From the NCBI GenBank assembly GCA_002423435.1, contig DIWE01000023.1, positions 155,332-219,331 on the forward strand: a stretch of 64,000 nt of DNA, in the 5' to 3' direction. Below, piece after piece: positions 8,068 through 16,414 of this stretch. This DNA comes from Clostridiales bacterium UBA6114. GTDB lineage: Bacteria; Bacillota; Clostridia; Oscillospirales; Butyricicoccaceae. Under the pieces are notes generated by a model. The model was not told where the DNA came from. It made no database searches and saw only the letters and a list, made by a program, of their open reading frames with translations. Every line of letters begins with the position of its first letter. Position 1 is the stretch's first letter. Position numbers and translations under genes: made by a program.

Positions 8068-9933
8068 TTATCGCACGGCCTGCTTTTTTCGGTCAAAGAG
8101 AATCGCCGTGACATGGACCAGGACGATGATGACAATGCCGGTGATATCCGTCAGCGGATTGGGGTCGATGCACAAAAGCGCCGCTCCGAAAAGAAAAATC
8201 CTTTGAATGATATTGATAGGTGCGCCGATAATGTAGTTTTCCGCGGCACAGGCCAGGCTGTAGATGCCCACCAGAGCCGTGATCAGGCAGAGGATGATTT
8301 CGCCCGCATTGCCGAAGCCGAGCAGCACAGGGTTATTGACAAACATGAACGGCAGGATGAATCCCGCGATAGCCAGCTTGAAGCCCTTGTAGCCGCATTT
8401 GCTGGGATTGCACCGGGCGATGCCCGCCGCCGCATAAGAAGCGAGGGCCACCGGCGGCGTTACGTTGGAAGTGATTCCGAAGTAGAACACAAACATATGG
8501 GCCGCCATGGGCACAACGCCAAGGGCCATAATGGCGGGCGCCACCAGGGTGCCGAGCACCAGATAACAGGCGGTGCTGGGAAGCCCCATGCCGAGGATCA
8601 GGGCGGTGATCATGGTGATGATCAGAAGGACGTTGAGCCTTCCTGCGGCGAGGGCCACCAGCACATTGGAAAGGCGGTAGGAAAGCCCCGAGCCTAGAAC
8701 CGTCGCAATGATGACGCCCACAAGCGCGCAGGCAATGGCGACGGAAGTGCAGCCTCTGCCCGAGTCCAGCACGATCAGCTTGAGCTTCTTGAGGCTCAGG
8801 CGGGTGTCCTTGTCAAAGCAGGAGATGAATACGGTAAAGACCAGGGTGTAAATGCCCGACCGGGTGATGGACAGCTTGGTCACGCTTATGAGGATGATGA
8901 GCAGCACCAGTGGCGAAAGGAGGTACAGTTTGCGAATGATCGTCTTTAAGTCGGGTACCTCGGATTTGTCCATGCCGCGAATGTGGTTTCGGCGCGCGTA
9001 GAGATCGACCATGAACATGATGGCGATGAAGTAGAGGAGCGCCGGTATAATGGCGGCCTTGACCACATCCCAATAGCGGACCTGCAGCACCTCCGCCATC
9101 AGGAAGGCGGCGGAGCCCATGACAGGGGGCATGATCTGCCCTCCGGTGGAGGCGGTCGCCTCCACCGCCCCGGAAAATTCAGGGTCGAAGCCCATCTTCT
9201 TCATCATGGGAATGGTGAAGGTACCCGTGCCGATCACATTGGCGCTGGCGGAACCGGAAATGGACCCGAATAGAGCGGAGGCGACGACGGCCACCTTGGC
9301 GGGCCCGCCCCGGAATCTCCCGAACAGGCAGGTGGCGAGGGAGGTCATGTAGTCTCCGACACCGGTAGCGTTAAATACCGCCCCCAGTATGATGAACACC
9401 ACGATAAAAGTGGCCGAGGCATTTAAGGGCGTGCCGAAAATGCCGTCGGCGGTATAAACAGTGAGATGGATATACCGCGTATAGGTAAATCCCGCATGCT
9501 TGAGCAGCAGGGGCGCATACTTGCCGAAAAATGCGTAGGCAACGAACAGCATCGCCACTATGGAGAGCACGGGGCCGATCCTGCGCCATGTCGCCAGGAG
9601 CAATGTCACGATAAGAATCGTACCGAACACGACATCCTGCACGTATGTGATCCCGCCCCGGAGCTCGTATGCGGGGGATATGTAGTAGATGTAAGCGGCG
9701 CTGGCCATCCCGGCTACCAGAAGGATGATGTCCATAGCCTGAAGCGCGGGCTTGCCCTCGTCCTTGTCAAACAGGCCGGAAAACAAAATACCCAAAACAA
9801 GGCCAAGATGGACGGATTTTTGCCCGTTTCCCGGGATCACTCCAAACAGCGCGGTATAAACGTGGAAGCAGACGAATACCAGCGCCAGCGCAAAGTTTAT
9901 GCGTTGCATTACCTTTTTCAAGAACCGAAACAC
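8068..9933 (-). CDS. TRAP transporter fused permease (DctQM type)
   Basis: 621 residues with about 15 or more hydrophobic segments: a small DctQ-like N-terminal part fused to a DctM-like large subunit, as usual in TAXI-TRAP systems. Recognisable blocks are FGRFRGGPAKVAVVASALFGSISGSASANVIGTGTFTIP and a later GMGLPSTACYLVLGTLVAPA (both known DctM scoop-loop patterns). It uses an ion gradient to import the ligand captured by the lipoprotein encoded at 7004-8038. The next gene upstream ends at 9958, 24 bases away, so they are probably one transcript. Confidence 0.93.
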   Translation of the reverse strand: MFRFLKKVMQRINFALALVFVCFHVYTALFGVIPGNGQKSVHLGLVLGILFSGLFDKDEGKPALQAMDIILLVAGMASAAYIYYISPAYELRGGITYVQDVVFGTILIVTLLLATWRRIGPVLSIVAMLFVAYAFFGKYAPLLLKHAGFTYTRYIHLTVYTADGIFGTPLNASATFIVVFIILGAVFNATGVGDYMTSLATCLFGRFRGGPAKVAVVASALFGSISGSASANVIGTGTFTIPMMKKMGFDPEFSGAVEATASTGGQIMPPVMGSAAFLMAEVLQVRYWDVVKAAIIPALLYFIAIMFMVDLYARRNHIRGMDKSEVPDLKTIIRKLYLLSPLVLLIILISVTKLSITRSGIYTLVFTVFISCFDKDTRLSLKKLKLIVLDSGRGCTSVAIACALVGVIIATVLGSGLSYRLSNVLVALAAGRLNVLLIITMITALILGMGLPSTACYLVLGTLVAPAIMALGVVPMAAHMFVFYFGITSNVTPPVALASYAAAGIARCNPSKCGYKGFKLAIAGFILPFMFVNNPVLLGFGNAGEIILCLITALVGIYSLACAAENYIIGAPINIIQRIFLFGAALLCIDPNPLTDITGIVIIVLVHVTAILFDRKKQAVR

Positions 9934-9957
9934 CTCTTTCCCGGATTATTCGAGCGC

Positions 9958-11301
9958 TTATGGGATCAGACTGTCTATCAGTGCGTGCATATCGCCGACA
10001 GATTCCAGATCCTGCATCATCTTGAAGGACTGCTCCACCCGTGACGCAGGCAATAACATAGATGCCAGCATCCTGTACTTCTCCTCCACTTCCTTATCGC
10101 TCATGGGGTTTTTTTGGGGGTGGCCCTTTGAGTAGGCCACCTGGTTTGTATAGCGGGAGGTATCCTTCATAACGATAGTCACTGCGTTTATGTCATCACC
10201 TCTCTTTTGCGGCGCGTGCTTGATTTTTCGCAGCATCTTTGCGGTCTCGGGGTCGCGGACGCGGCTTTCCTCGTATTGCTTTAAGGTGATCTCACCGTCC
10301 ATCAGAGCGACGGCAATGCCGTAGGCCAGGGAATACCGCGCTTCCAGATCCGTTTTGGGCTCCAGATACCGGTAGGTGGGCTTATCGGGCTGCAAGTCGA
10401 CCAGAACGCTTTCTACCTGATCTGCTTTTATTTTATAACGCCCGATGAGCTGGAGCACCGCGTCGTAAACCTTGTGATGGGCCCAGCAGTTGGGATAAGG
10501 CTTGATTGTGATACCCGGCTCGTAGAGCCGGAACGGCTTGCCTAAATCCTCGACCATAACGGAAATGTCGTATTGCCCGGGGCCGCACAAAGCGTCCATC
10601 AGGCCAAATTTGCCCTCCAGGGGACAGGGGTCCACCCGAAATCCCCACTTTGCAAGGTGTGCGGCGACCACGCCGTTGCGGCTGGCGTTGCCTGCGTGCA
10701 GTCCCATGCCCATGCTGCCGATATTTTGGCTGAGTCCCCCTCCGGTAGTAGCCGCAATGCCCACGGCGTTTACCGCCTGTTCCAATGTGAGCCCCATCAG
10801 CTTGGATGCCTGGGCAGCGCCGGTTACCGTTCCGAAAAAGCCGGTCGGGTGCCAGCCCCGGACCCGCATCTCCCACGCGTCTTCGGTAACGGCGTTGAGA
10901 CGCTGGAATACGTCGTAGGCCAGTACTTGGGCAGTGAGGGCCTCCTTTCCGCTGATTTCGTACTGTTCACACATGGCTAGAAGGCCGGGCACCACTGTAG
11001 CCGAGGGATGGGAAGGACCTGAGTCGTCGAAGCAGATGGTGTGAGCGAGGATGCCGTTGGCAAAAGCCACATTGTCGAGCGTTGTCTTCCTGCCGGTGCC
11101 GATGACCCGGCAGGGGCCGGTCGTATGTATGTCGTCAAAGTACCGCTGCACGATCCTGGAACGTGGTATCGCCGCTTCCGCCAAAGCGGAGCCCACACAG
11201 TCAATCAGGTGCTTTTTCGCCAGCGCAATCACGTTTTCCGGGATGTCGGCATAGGTCGTATCCTGTACAAACTGCATCAATTGCTTGGTTGGATTTTGCA
11301 T
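9958..11301 (-). CDS. MmgE/PrpD family protein
   Basis: The frame extends to 11436, but MQNPTKQLMQFVQDTTYADIPENV is the normal family start and gives 447 residues from 11301, with AGGAAAGGG upstream. Motifs include KKHLIDCVGSALAEA, HPSATVVPGLLA and GWHPTGFFGTVTGAAQA (substrate-pocket region). Members include 2-methylcitrate dehydratase, cis-aconitate decarboxylase and iminodisuccinate epimerase. It is the first gene of the operon and faces a LysR gene across the promoter region, so it probably acts on the acid imported by the adjoining TRAP system. No other methylcitrate-cycle gene is present, which argues against PrpD proper. Confidence 0.88.
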   Translation of the reverse strand: MQNPTKQLMQFVQDTTYADIPENVIALAKKHLIDCVGSALAEAAIPRSRIVQRYFDDIHTTGPCRVIGTGRKTTLDNVAFANGILAHTICFDDSGPSHPSATVVPGLLAMCEQYEISGKEALTAQVLAYDVFQRLNAVTEDAWEMRVRGWHPTGFFGTVTGAAQASKLMGLTLEQAVNAVGIAATTGGGLSQNIGSMGMGLHAGNASRNGVVAAHLAKWGFRVDPCPLEGKFGLMDALCGPGQYDISVMVEDLGKPFRLYEPGITIKPYPNCWAHHKVYDAVLQLIGRYKIKADQVESVLVDLQPDKPTYRYLEPKTDLEARYSLAYGIAVALMDGEITLKQYEESRVRDPETAKMLRKIKHAPQKRGDDINAVTIVMKDTSRYTNQVAYSKGHPQKNPMSDKEVEEKYRMLASMLLPASRVEQSFKMMQDLESVGDMHALIDSLIP

Positions 11302-11436
11302 AGGTGCATGTCCCTTTCCTGGTATTTTGTTAGGAAGTTTGAGATACTGGCTCACCGGGTCAACTGCTTTCCGCGGCAAAACGGCTGCCCTGGGTTTGCT
11401 TTCATATGTCAAATTTAGTATAATGCAGTTGTGCAT

Positions 11437-11533
11437 ATATGTAAAATATATGTATTCTACACATATCCATCGAAATATTCGATGGATAACTCAGATGTCC
11501 TTGTTATTTTAAGTATGTAAGGATGTGGTCTGA
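11437..11533. promoter_or_regulatory. Divergent promoter/operator between MmgE/PrpD operon and LysR gene
   Basis: AT-rich region with a palindrome at 11465-11487: ATCCATCGAA and TTCGATGGAT around a 3-base centre. It fits the T-N11-A plan of LysR sites. A second, looser inverted repeat (ATATGT ... ACATAT) lies just before it at about 11436-11466. The position between a LysR gene and its divergent target operon is the classical arrangement for autorepression and ligand-dependent activation. Confidence 0.6.
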
Positions 11534-12394
11534 TTGAACCAAAGCGATTGGAACATGCTGGCCGTTTTAAATGAGGAGCGGAATCTGACCCAGGCAGCGG
11601 CGCGGTTGTTCACCGCCCAGTCCTCCCTCTCCTACCGGATCAAAAAGCTGGAGGAGGAATTCGGCGTTGCCCTGTTTTCCAGGATACCGCGGGGAATTGT
11701 CCCCACCGACGAGGGGGAATATCTGATCCGTTATGCCAAGGAGATGCAGCAGAACCTGCGAAACATGAAGGAGAACATTCAAACCATGCGGGGAAAAATC
11801 CAGGGAACGCTGCGCCTGGGCGCCACCACGGCTTTCGCCTACTACAAGCTCCCCGAAATTTTAAAGGATTTCCGTGAGCTTTACCCCCACGTTGAGATAT
11901 TTCTCAAGGTGAGCACCAGCCAGAACGTCTACCGAATGCTCAATCGGGACGAGGTGTCTCTGGTCATCGTCCGGGGAGACCACCCCTGGCTTGAGGAAAA
12001 GCGGCTTCTTTCCGACGAAGCGGTATGTCTGGTCTCCAAGACACCCATCGATATTCCCGACCTCCCCAACCATCCCCAGATTATACACCCTACCTCCGGG
12101 GTATTTGATATTACCCAAAAATGGTGGCAGCAGAACTTCAGGGTGCCGCCCCATGTCAGCATGGAGGTCAACAACCTGGATATCTGCCTGCAAATGGTGA
12201 TGCAGGGGCTGGGGTGGTCGGTGATGCCGATGATCGGCATCAAGGACCGCTCCCATCTGTATACCGAACCTCTATTCTGGTCCGACGGTTCTCCTTTGCA
12301 CCGTCAGACATGGATCATGCTGCGCAACGTCACCATGAATTCCATTGTAGTGCAAACCTTTATCAAGTTTGTGGTGGATTTCATGAGGAAATAA
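11534..12394 (+). CDS. LysR-family transcriptional regulator
   Basis: 286 residues from a TTG start, with AAGGA about 10 bases upstream. The N-terminal winged helix (residues 5-65: RNLTQAAARLFTAQSSLSYR, then KKLEEEFGVALFSR) is typical. The substrate-binding domain follows from about residue 90. The gene is divergent from the MmgE/PrpD-TRAP-peptidase-redoxin-lyase operon and is most likely its regulator, sensing the imported compound or a derivative. It ends at a strong bidirectional terminator shared with the convergent oxidoreductase gene. Confidence 0.92.
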   Translation: MNQSDWNMLAVLNEERNLTQAAARLFTAQSSLSYRIKKLEEEFGVALFSRIPRGIVPTDEGEYLIRYAKEMQQNLRNMKENIQTMRGKIQGTLRLGATTAFAYYKLPEILKDFRELYPHVEIFLKVSTSQNVYRMLNRDEVSLVIVRGDHPWLEEKRLLSDEAVCLVSKTPIDIPDLPNHPQIIHPTSGVFDITQKWWQQNFRVPPHVSMEVNNLDICLQMVMQGLGWSVMPMIGIKDRSHLYTEPLFWSDGSPLHRQTWIMLRNVTMNSIVVQTFIKFVVDFMRK

Positions 12395-12413
12395 GGAGCA
12401 AATGCTTGAAATA

Positions 12414-12452
12414 CCACGGCGGCAAAAGAATTTGTTCTTTTTGCCGCCGTGG
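12414..12452. terminator. Bidirectional terminator
   Basis: A long hairpin (CCACGGCGGCAAAAGAA with near-perfect complement TTCTTTTTGCCGCCGTGG) with short loop TTTG lies between the convergent LysR gene and the FAD-Rieske gene. A/T tracts on the stem flanks would serve both strands. Confidence 0.8.
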
Positions 12453-12455
12453 CAG

Positions 12456-13940
12456 TCACTCACTTGCAAGGCCCCTCATCGCCGGATTGTTCATCAGATT
12501 TCCTCTGTAGTCGAAACGCGAGCCGTGGCAGGGGCATTCCCACGTCCGCTCGTCGGGGTTCCAGGAAAGCTCGCACCCGAGATGCGGGCATTTTGTCGAG
12601 ACGGCAAACGTTTCCCCCGCTTCGTTTTTATAGACTCCGACCTTCCGCCCGTCATATTCCACGACGCCGCCGTGGCCTTTTTCGATATTTTCGAGATGCT
12701 CGGCCGGAATCTTGAACAGCCCGGCGGCAAGCCCCGAAACCGATTTGGCGCCGTCGACCGCCAGATTTTTCATGGAGGCTTTCACATGAAAGCGCTGGGG
12801 GGAGAAAACCTCTGAAAACCTGTTTTCCTTTCCCGTGATCATATCGGACAGGATCATTGCGGAAACCATGGAGCTTGTCATTCCCCACTTCTGAAACCCG
12901 GTCGCCACATAGACGTCCGGCATCGACTCCGAATACCGGCCGATATACGGTATGCCGTCGACGGGCATACAGTCCTGCGCCGACCACAAGTACCTCTCGG
13001 CCGCGGCCGGGTACCATTCTTTTGCCTGTTTTTTCAGCCCCTCATAGATGCCGCCCTCCCGGTTTTCGCCGGTCCGATGGCTTCCTCCGCCGAGAATGAG
13101 CAGATCTTCATAATTCCGGAAGGAATATCCGTTTTTATCCGCGTCAATATACATTCCGTCAAGCGTCGGCGCGTTTTCAAACGCGACGGCATAGGAACGG
13201 TCCTGATGCATTCTCATGAAATAATAGCCGGGAACGTTGATAAAGGGGTAATGGGTGGCGACAACGACAGCCTTTGCCTGCACCTGATTCAAGTCCGTAA
13301 CGACGATGTGGTCCTTGATTTCCCGCACCATCGTATTTTCATAAATTTTAAGCTTTTCGGAAAGCGGTCTTAAAAATTTCAGCGGATGAAACTGCGCCTG
13401 GCCCGAAAATCTCACGGCGCCCGAAACTTCAAACGGCAGCTCGGTCGTGGTGACGTACTCCGCGTCAATCCCGAACATCTGCGCGGCTTTTACCTCATCT
13501 TTGATCTTCTCCGAATCGTCAAGGGAATACACATAAGCGGGCTTTATCTCAAAGCCGCAGTCGATCCCGTTTTTTTCGATAATTTCTTTGAATTCTCCGA
13601 TTGCCTTCTGATTTGCCCCGGCGTACTGGCTTGCCTTTTCCTTACCCACATCGGACAAAAGCCTGCTGTAAATCAGGTCATGCTGGGATGTTATCTTCGC
13701 AGTTGTGTTTTTGGTCATCCCGCCCGCCGTTTCCGCCGCTTCGAGCACAATCGTGCGCGCCCCCTGCGTGCTTAGCAGATAAGCCGTTAAAATGCCCGCC
13801 ATCCCGGCGCCGATCACCACGACATCCGCCGAAAGGTTCTCGTTTAGCGGCTCCCTTCTCGGCAATGTACAGCCCGCGCTCCAAACCGACTCCATATCCA
13901 TCATAGCTCCGTAACCGCTGTTTACATAATGCCGGCGCAA
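12456..13940 (-). CDS. FAD-dependent oxidoreductase with C-terminal Rieske [2Fe-2S] domain
   Basis: 494 residues. The dinucleotide-binding motif GAGMAGILTAYLLS sits at about 42-55 of a DAO/GlpO-like flavoprotein. The C-terminal 50-60 residues form a Rieske domain: C451-x-H453 and C469-x-x-H472 as cluster ligands, with C456 and C471 as the usual disulfide pair. The fusion is common in Clostridia and Bacilli, but substrates are mostly unknown. No signal peptide is seen, so it is probably cytoplasmic. It stands alone, with a long AT-rich upstream region. Confidence 0.9.
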   Translation of the reverse strand: MRRHYVNSGYGAMMDMESVWSAGCTLPRREPLNENLSADVVVIGAGMAGILTAYLLSTQGARTIVLEAAETAGGMTKNTTAKITSQHDLIYSRLLSDVGKEKASQYAGANQKAIGEFKEIIEKNGIDCGFEIKPAYVYSLDDSEKIKDEVKAAQMFGIDAEYVTTTELPFEVSGAVRFSGQAQFHPLKFLRPLSEKLKIYENTMVREIKDHIVVTDLNQVQAKAVVVATHYPFINVPGYYFMRMHQDRSYAVAFENAPTLDGMYIDADKNGYSFRNYEDLLILGGGSHRTGENREGGIYEGLKKQAKEWYPAAAERYLWSAQDCMPVDGIPYIGRYSESMPDVYVATGFQKWGMTSSMVSAMILSDMITGKENRFSEVFSPQRFHVKASMKNLAVDGAKSVSGLAAGLFKIPAEHLENIEKGHGGVVEYDGRKVGVYKNEAGETFAVSTKCPHLGCELSWNPDERTWECPCHGSRFDYRGNLMNNPAMRGLASE

Positions 13941-14232
13941 AGCCCAAATGTGCGATGCTCACGCGACATTAAAACACGGTTGCCGCTTCATTGCGGCTAA
14001 GCGGCCCGCCGAATTTTTTTATGGATAAAATCTTACCCGAACACTTTTTTTAGTGATATCGGATTTAGTTTTGCCAAAACATCAGAATATATCTATAAAA
14101 CTGCAAATTTTGACCGCACGAGACGATGTTTTTCTCCTTTTTTTGCGATTTTTTCCGATATGGTTATCATATTGAACAAATTTCGCTGACAAATCATACC
14201 AATTTTTTGGTTATCATTTTTCTTTTTTATAA
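13941..14232. other. AT-rich intergenic region, no gene seen
   Basis: Upstream region of the FAD-Rieske gene and of the riboswitch at 14262. Several T-rich tracts occur, but no ORF with a ribosome-binding site, no tRNA and no clear repeat. Confidence 0.5.
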
Positions 14233-14261
14233 TTGACAATTTTTGCATTTTTTGGTAATTT
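14233..14261 (+). promoter_or_regulatory. Sigma-A promoter of riboswitch 1
   Basis: TTGACA (14233-14238), 17-base spacer, TAATTT (14256-14261). Transcription would begin a few bases before the first helix of the riboswitch. Confidence 0.65.
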
Positions 14262-14378
14262 ATTAGTAGCAAAACTGATGAAAATCAGTGACGCAAAGCT
14301 ACAGGGTCTACGTCCTTTTTTCAGGATATGACAGCCAGTTGCCGTTGCCCGATGCGCTATCGGGTGACGGCTTTTTTG
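14262..14378 (+). ncRNA. Cyclic-di-GMP-I (GEMM-I) riboswitch 1 with terminator
   Basis: ACTGAT-GAAA-ATCAGT forms the first helix with its GAAA tetraloop. The conserved core follows: GACGCAAAGCTACAGGGTCTA, then ATGACAGCCAGTTGCCG. The aptamer runs into an expression-platform hairpin (CCGTTGCCCGA / TCGGGTGACGG) with six T residues, so the switch acts by transcription termination. No convincing gene follows in the next 200 bases; the next feature is the repeat element at 14588. The downstream gene may have been lost, or the terminated RNA may be the product. Confidence 0.9.
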
Positions 14379-14587
14379 CTTTTATCATGTTTGCAATCTT
14401 TTTCCGAAGGGACGGGCCCGCGTTTGAAGAACGATTTGCCATATCAAACCGAAAATCACCGCGCGGTGGGGTTTTATCCTGCGACAATTATATGTTTTTT
14501 ATAAGGCAGGCCGGCATCGTTACCACGATGTCGGTTTGGTATGTCCGGAGGTTTTCTTTGGGTGAGAGGGGATTTTAGCATACATAA
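14379..14587. other. Region after riboswitch 1 without a convincing gene
   Basis: A weak ORF overlaps the riboswitch itself and lacks a ribosome-binding site. A 10-bp hairpin (CCGGCATCGT, loop TACC, ACGATGTCGG) lies at about 14511-14534. Nothing else was recognised. Confidence 0.4.
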
Positions 14588-14860
14588 AAACGCACGCTCA
14601 TATGAAGCGTGCGTTTCAGACTGTAGACAAAGTACGTTCTCACGTCTTTTTTGAAAAAATGCGTTGCGCTTCGCGTGACCATTTTTTCAAAAAACCGATT
14701 AAAATCTCTTTTTTGGGGAATTTATTTCCCCAAAAAAGCCCTTAACCCGCGCCAGACGGGCGCGAAACCGGGGTTACTCAAAGGGGTACTGGGTACCCCT
14801 TTGAAAGCGCGAAGACTTTGTCTTCACGCTCAAACGCAAGCTCATATGAAGCGTGCGTTT
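14588..14860. repeat. Hairpin-array element between duplicated 29-bp hairpins (copy B)
   Basis: The hairpin AAACGCACGCT...AGCGTGCGTTT (14588-14616, loop CATATGA) recurs at 14832-14860 with one base change. The 215 bases between start TCAGACTGTAGACAAAGTA and contain consecutive hairpins: GAAAAAATG/CCATTTTTTC, TTTTTTGGGGAAAT/ATTTCCCCAAAAAA, CGCGCC/GGCGCG, CAAAGGGGTAC/GTACCCCTTTG and GCGAAGAC/GTCTTCACGC. A 72-residue ORF (14651-14869) reads across the hairpins without a ribosome-binding site and is probably not a gene. Layout, size and the duplicated flanking hairpin match copy A at 3655-3908. Confidence 0.75.
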
Positions 14861-14884
14861 TTATTCTAGGGAAAATTATATCTA

Positions 14885-15406
14885 TTATGATTTCGCATAT
14901 TCGATTAATTCTGCGATGTTCTTCCTGTCCGTAAAGTCCACAGGGTGGTCGTAAGACTCGAGCATCCCTCTCTCATCGGGCGTTTTCACTTTTTTGCGCT
15001 TCAGCGTCCGTTTTAACAGTGTCATCAGGAACTTGTCAAGCGGGCGAAGCCTGCTGTAGTCGAAACCGCCCCGCAGATAATAAAAACGTATCATTCTCTG
15101 CTGTTCTTCGGTAAAGTTTTTGTTTCTGACCTCGTTGATGACACCCTGTCTCAAAGGTGAGGCTCCGCATGCATAAACGATCACCTTTTTCCCTTTCAGG
15201 CTGTCCAGATTCTGTTTTATGAGCTTTACGCCGTTGATGCCGGCCGCGTATAAGCCGCCTCCGTATACGATGGTGTCGTATGCGGCCCATTTTGAAGCAT
15301 CGGCCTCCGAGGCTTCAAGCAGATCCGCCTCCAGCTCCTCGGCGATCCACTGCGCGTATTTTTTTGCAAAGCCCGCTTTTGACCTGTAAATGACGATCGT
15401 CTTCAT
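14885..15406 (-). CDS. Flavodoxin-domain protein
   Basis: 173 residues from the ATG at 15406. The frame is open to 15574, but that extension would run into the riboswitch promoter and lacks a site, while AAGGAATGG precedes the chosen ATG. MKTIVIYRSKAGFAKKYAQWIAEEL is a flavodoxin FMN-phosphate loop with YRSKAGFAKK in place of the usual TGNTE. YDTIVYGGGLYAAGINGVK is the second FMN loop. The fold resembles HemG-like or other long-chain flavodoxins. It probably carries electrons in the cytoplasm; the partner is unknown. Confidence 0.8.
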   Translation of the reverse strand: MKTIVIYRSKAGFAKKYAQWIAEELEADLLEASEADASKWAAYDTIVYGGGLYAAGINGVKLIKQNLDSLKGKKVIVYACGASPLRQGVINEVRNKNFTEEQQRMIRFYYLRGGFDYSRLRPLDKFLMTLLKRTLKRKKVKTPDERGMLESYDHPVDFTDRKNIAELIEYAKS

Positions 15407-15542
15407 ATTTGCGACCATTCCTTTCCAACACGACCTAAATCCTGAAGGCTGCTTGGAGCTTAAATATACGATTTTACCGATAAATCCGGTATCTATAATA
15501 ACCTGTTTTTCTGAAATAAACAATATGCTTTTTCGTTCCGCC

Positions 15543-15571
15543 TTGACATAAAAAGCGAGAAATGTTACCAT
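15543..15571 (+). promoter_or_regulatory. Sigma-A promoter of riboswitch 2
   Basis: TTGACA (15543-15548), 17-base spacer, TACCAT (15566-15571), immediately upstream of the second c-di-GMP aptamer. Confidence 0.6.
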
Positions 15572-15579
15572 CAATTTAC

Positions 15580-15692
15580 AATTGTGAAAAGTAAAGCAGG
15601 CGAAAGCCTGCGGCGCAAAGCTATAGGGTCTAAGTCCGTTTGGATATGGCTGCCAGTTGCCGCTGCAAATGATTTTGCATGCGGCTTTTTTT
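15580..15692 (+). ncRNA. Cyclic-di-GMP-I (GEMM-I) riboswitch 2 with terminator
   Basis: GCAGGC-GAAA-GCCTGC makes the first helix. The core GGCGCAAAGCTATAGGGTCT and GATATGGCTGCCAGTTGCCG match the GEMM-I consensus. A terminator hairpin (GCCGCTGCAAA / TTTGCATGCGGC) followed by seven T residues forms the platform. The next gene on the strand, 137 bases further, encodes a small TasA-like exported protein. Expression of an extracellular matrix or surface protein is thus probably set by c-di-GMP, as is common for this class in Clostridia. Confidence 0.92.
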
Positions 15693-15828
15693 ATTTTTGA
15701 TTTGTTCAGCGGATATTAAATAATGCACTTTCCCCTTCCTGTTGTCCCCCACGCATGATAATAAAAATCGCCCCGGATGCGCATAATATCATTTGCACGC
15801 GGTATTTCAGGATGCGTAAGAGGGGTTT

Positions 15829-16380
15829 ATGAAAAAAGCGGCGATCATAGGGGTTTTATTGCTGGCCATTTCCGGCTCGGTCTTGGCCGGCACTCTTGCA
15901 AGCTACAACACGGTGATTGACAATCTTGCAGGCGGAAATGTTTCCGCAAGAGAGTTTATTCTTCTGGAGGAAGGGACGGACTCCTTTGGGACCGACTTCA
16001 GGATTGCCCCTTCGGAATCGGTTTCATGGCGGTTCGCCGTTAAAAATTTTAACGGCGATACGGTGTCCGAACAGGCAATGAGCCTTGCTTTTCATATTGA
16101 GCTTACCGCGGCGGGCTCAAAGCAGGCGGTAAACCCGCTCGTTGTGACCGTCAGGGACCAAAACGGCGCCGTTGTCGGCGCGGGAACGGGGACGGGCAAA
16201 ATCCCATTTATGTCGTTCCTTCCGCCCGGCCCCGCCGGACAGGCTAAAATATACACCGTTACCGTGGAGTGGCCGTCTGATAATGCCGCTGACCCCGGTT
16301 GCGCGGGAGAGGGGTTTGGGACCGCGATAAATGTTTCGGTCACGGGAGTCGAGATTGCCGAGGACAGGGAAAAGGGATAA
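15829..16380 (+). CDS. Small exported TasA/CalY-like protein
   Basis: 183 residues. A signal peptide (MKKAAIIGVLLLAISGSVLAG) is followed by LASYNTVIDNLAGGNVSAREFILLEEG, which resembles the start of mature TasA/camelysin fibre proteins. The rest has alternating beta-strand-like segments and a proline/glycine-rich loop (FLPPGPAGQ). No sortase motif or membrane anchor is seen, so it is probably secreted or assembled at the surface. It lies behind c-di-GMP riboswitch 2, fitting a biofilm or matrix role. Family assignment rests on the N-terminal pattern only. Confidence 0.6.
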   Translation: MKKAAIIGVLLLAISGSVLAGTLASYNTVIDNLAGGNVSAREFILLEEGTDSFGTDFRIAPSESVSWRFAVKNFNGDTVSEQAMSLAFHIELTAAGSKQAVNPLVVTVRDQNGAVVGAGTGTGKIPFMSFLPPGPAGQAKIYTVTVEWPSDNAADPGCAGEGFGTAINVSVTGVEIAEDREKG

Positions 16381-16414
16381 TGACCTTTCCTTTTCAATTT
16401 GATACTGTTGCAAA

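Noticed and set aside
14288..14578. 96-residue ORF after riboswitch 1
   Set aside because: The start lies inside the aptamer and there is no site before it; the translation matches nothing I recognise.
14651..14869. 72-residue ORF in hairpin element copy B
   Set aside because: It runs through palindromic hairpins and has no ribosome-binding site. Such ORFs arise from the repeat itself.
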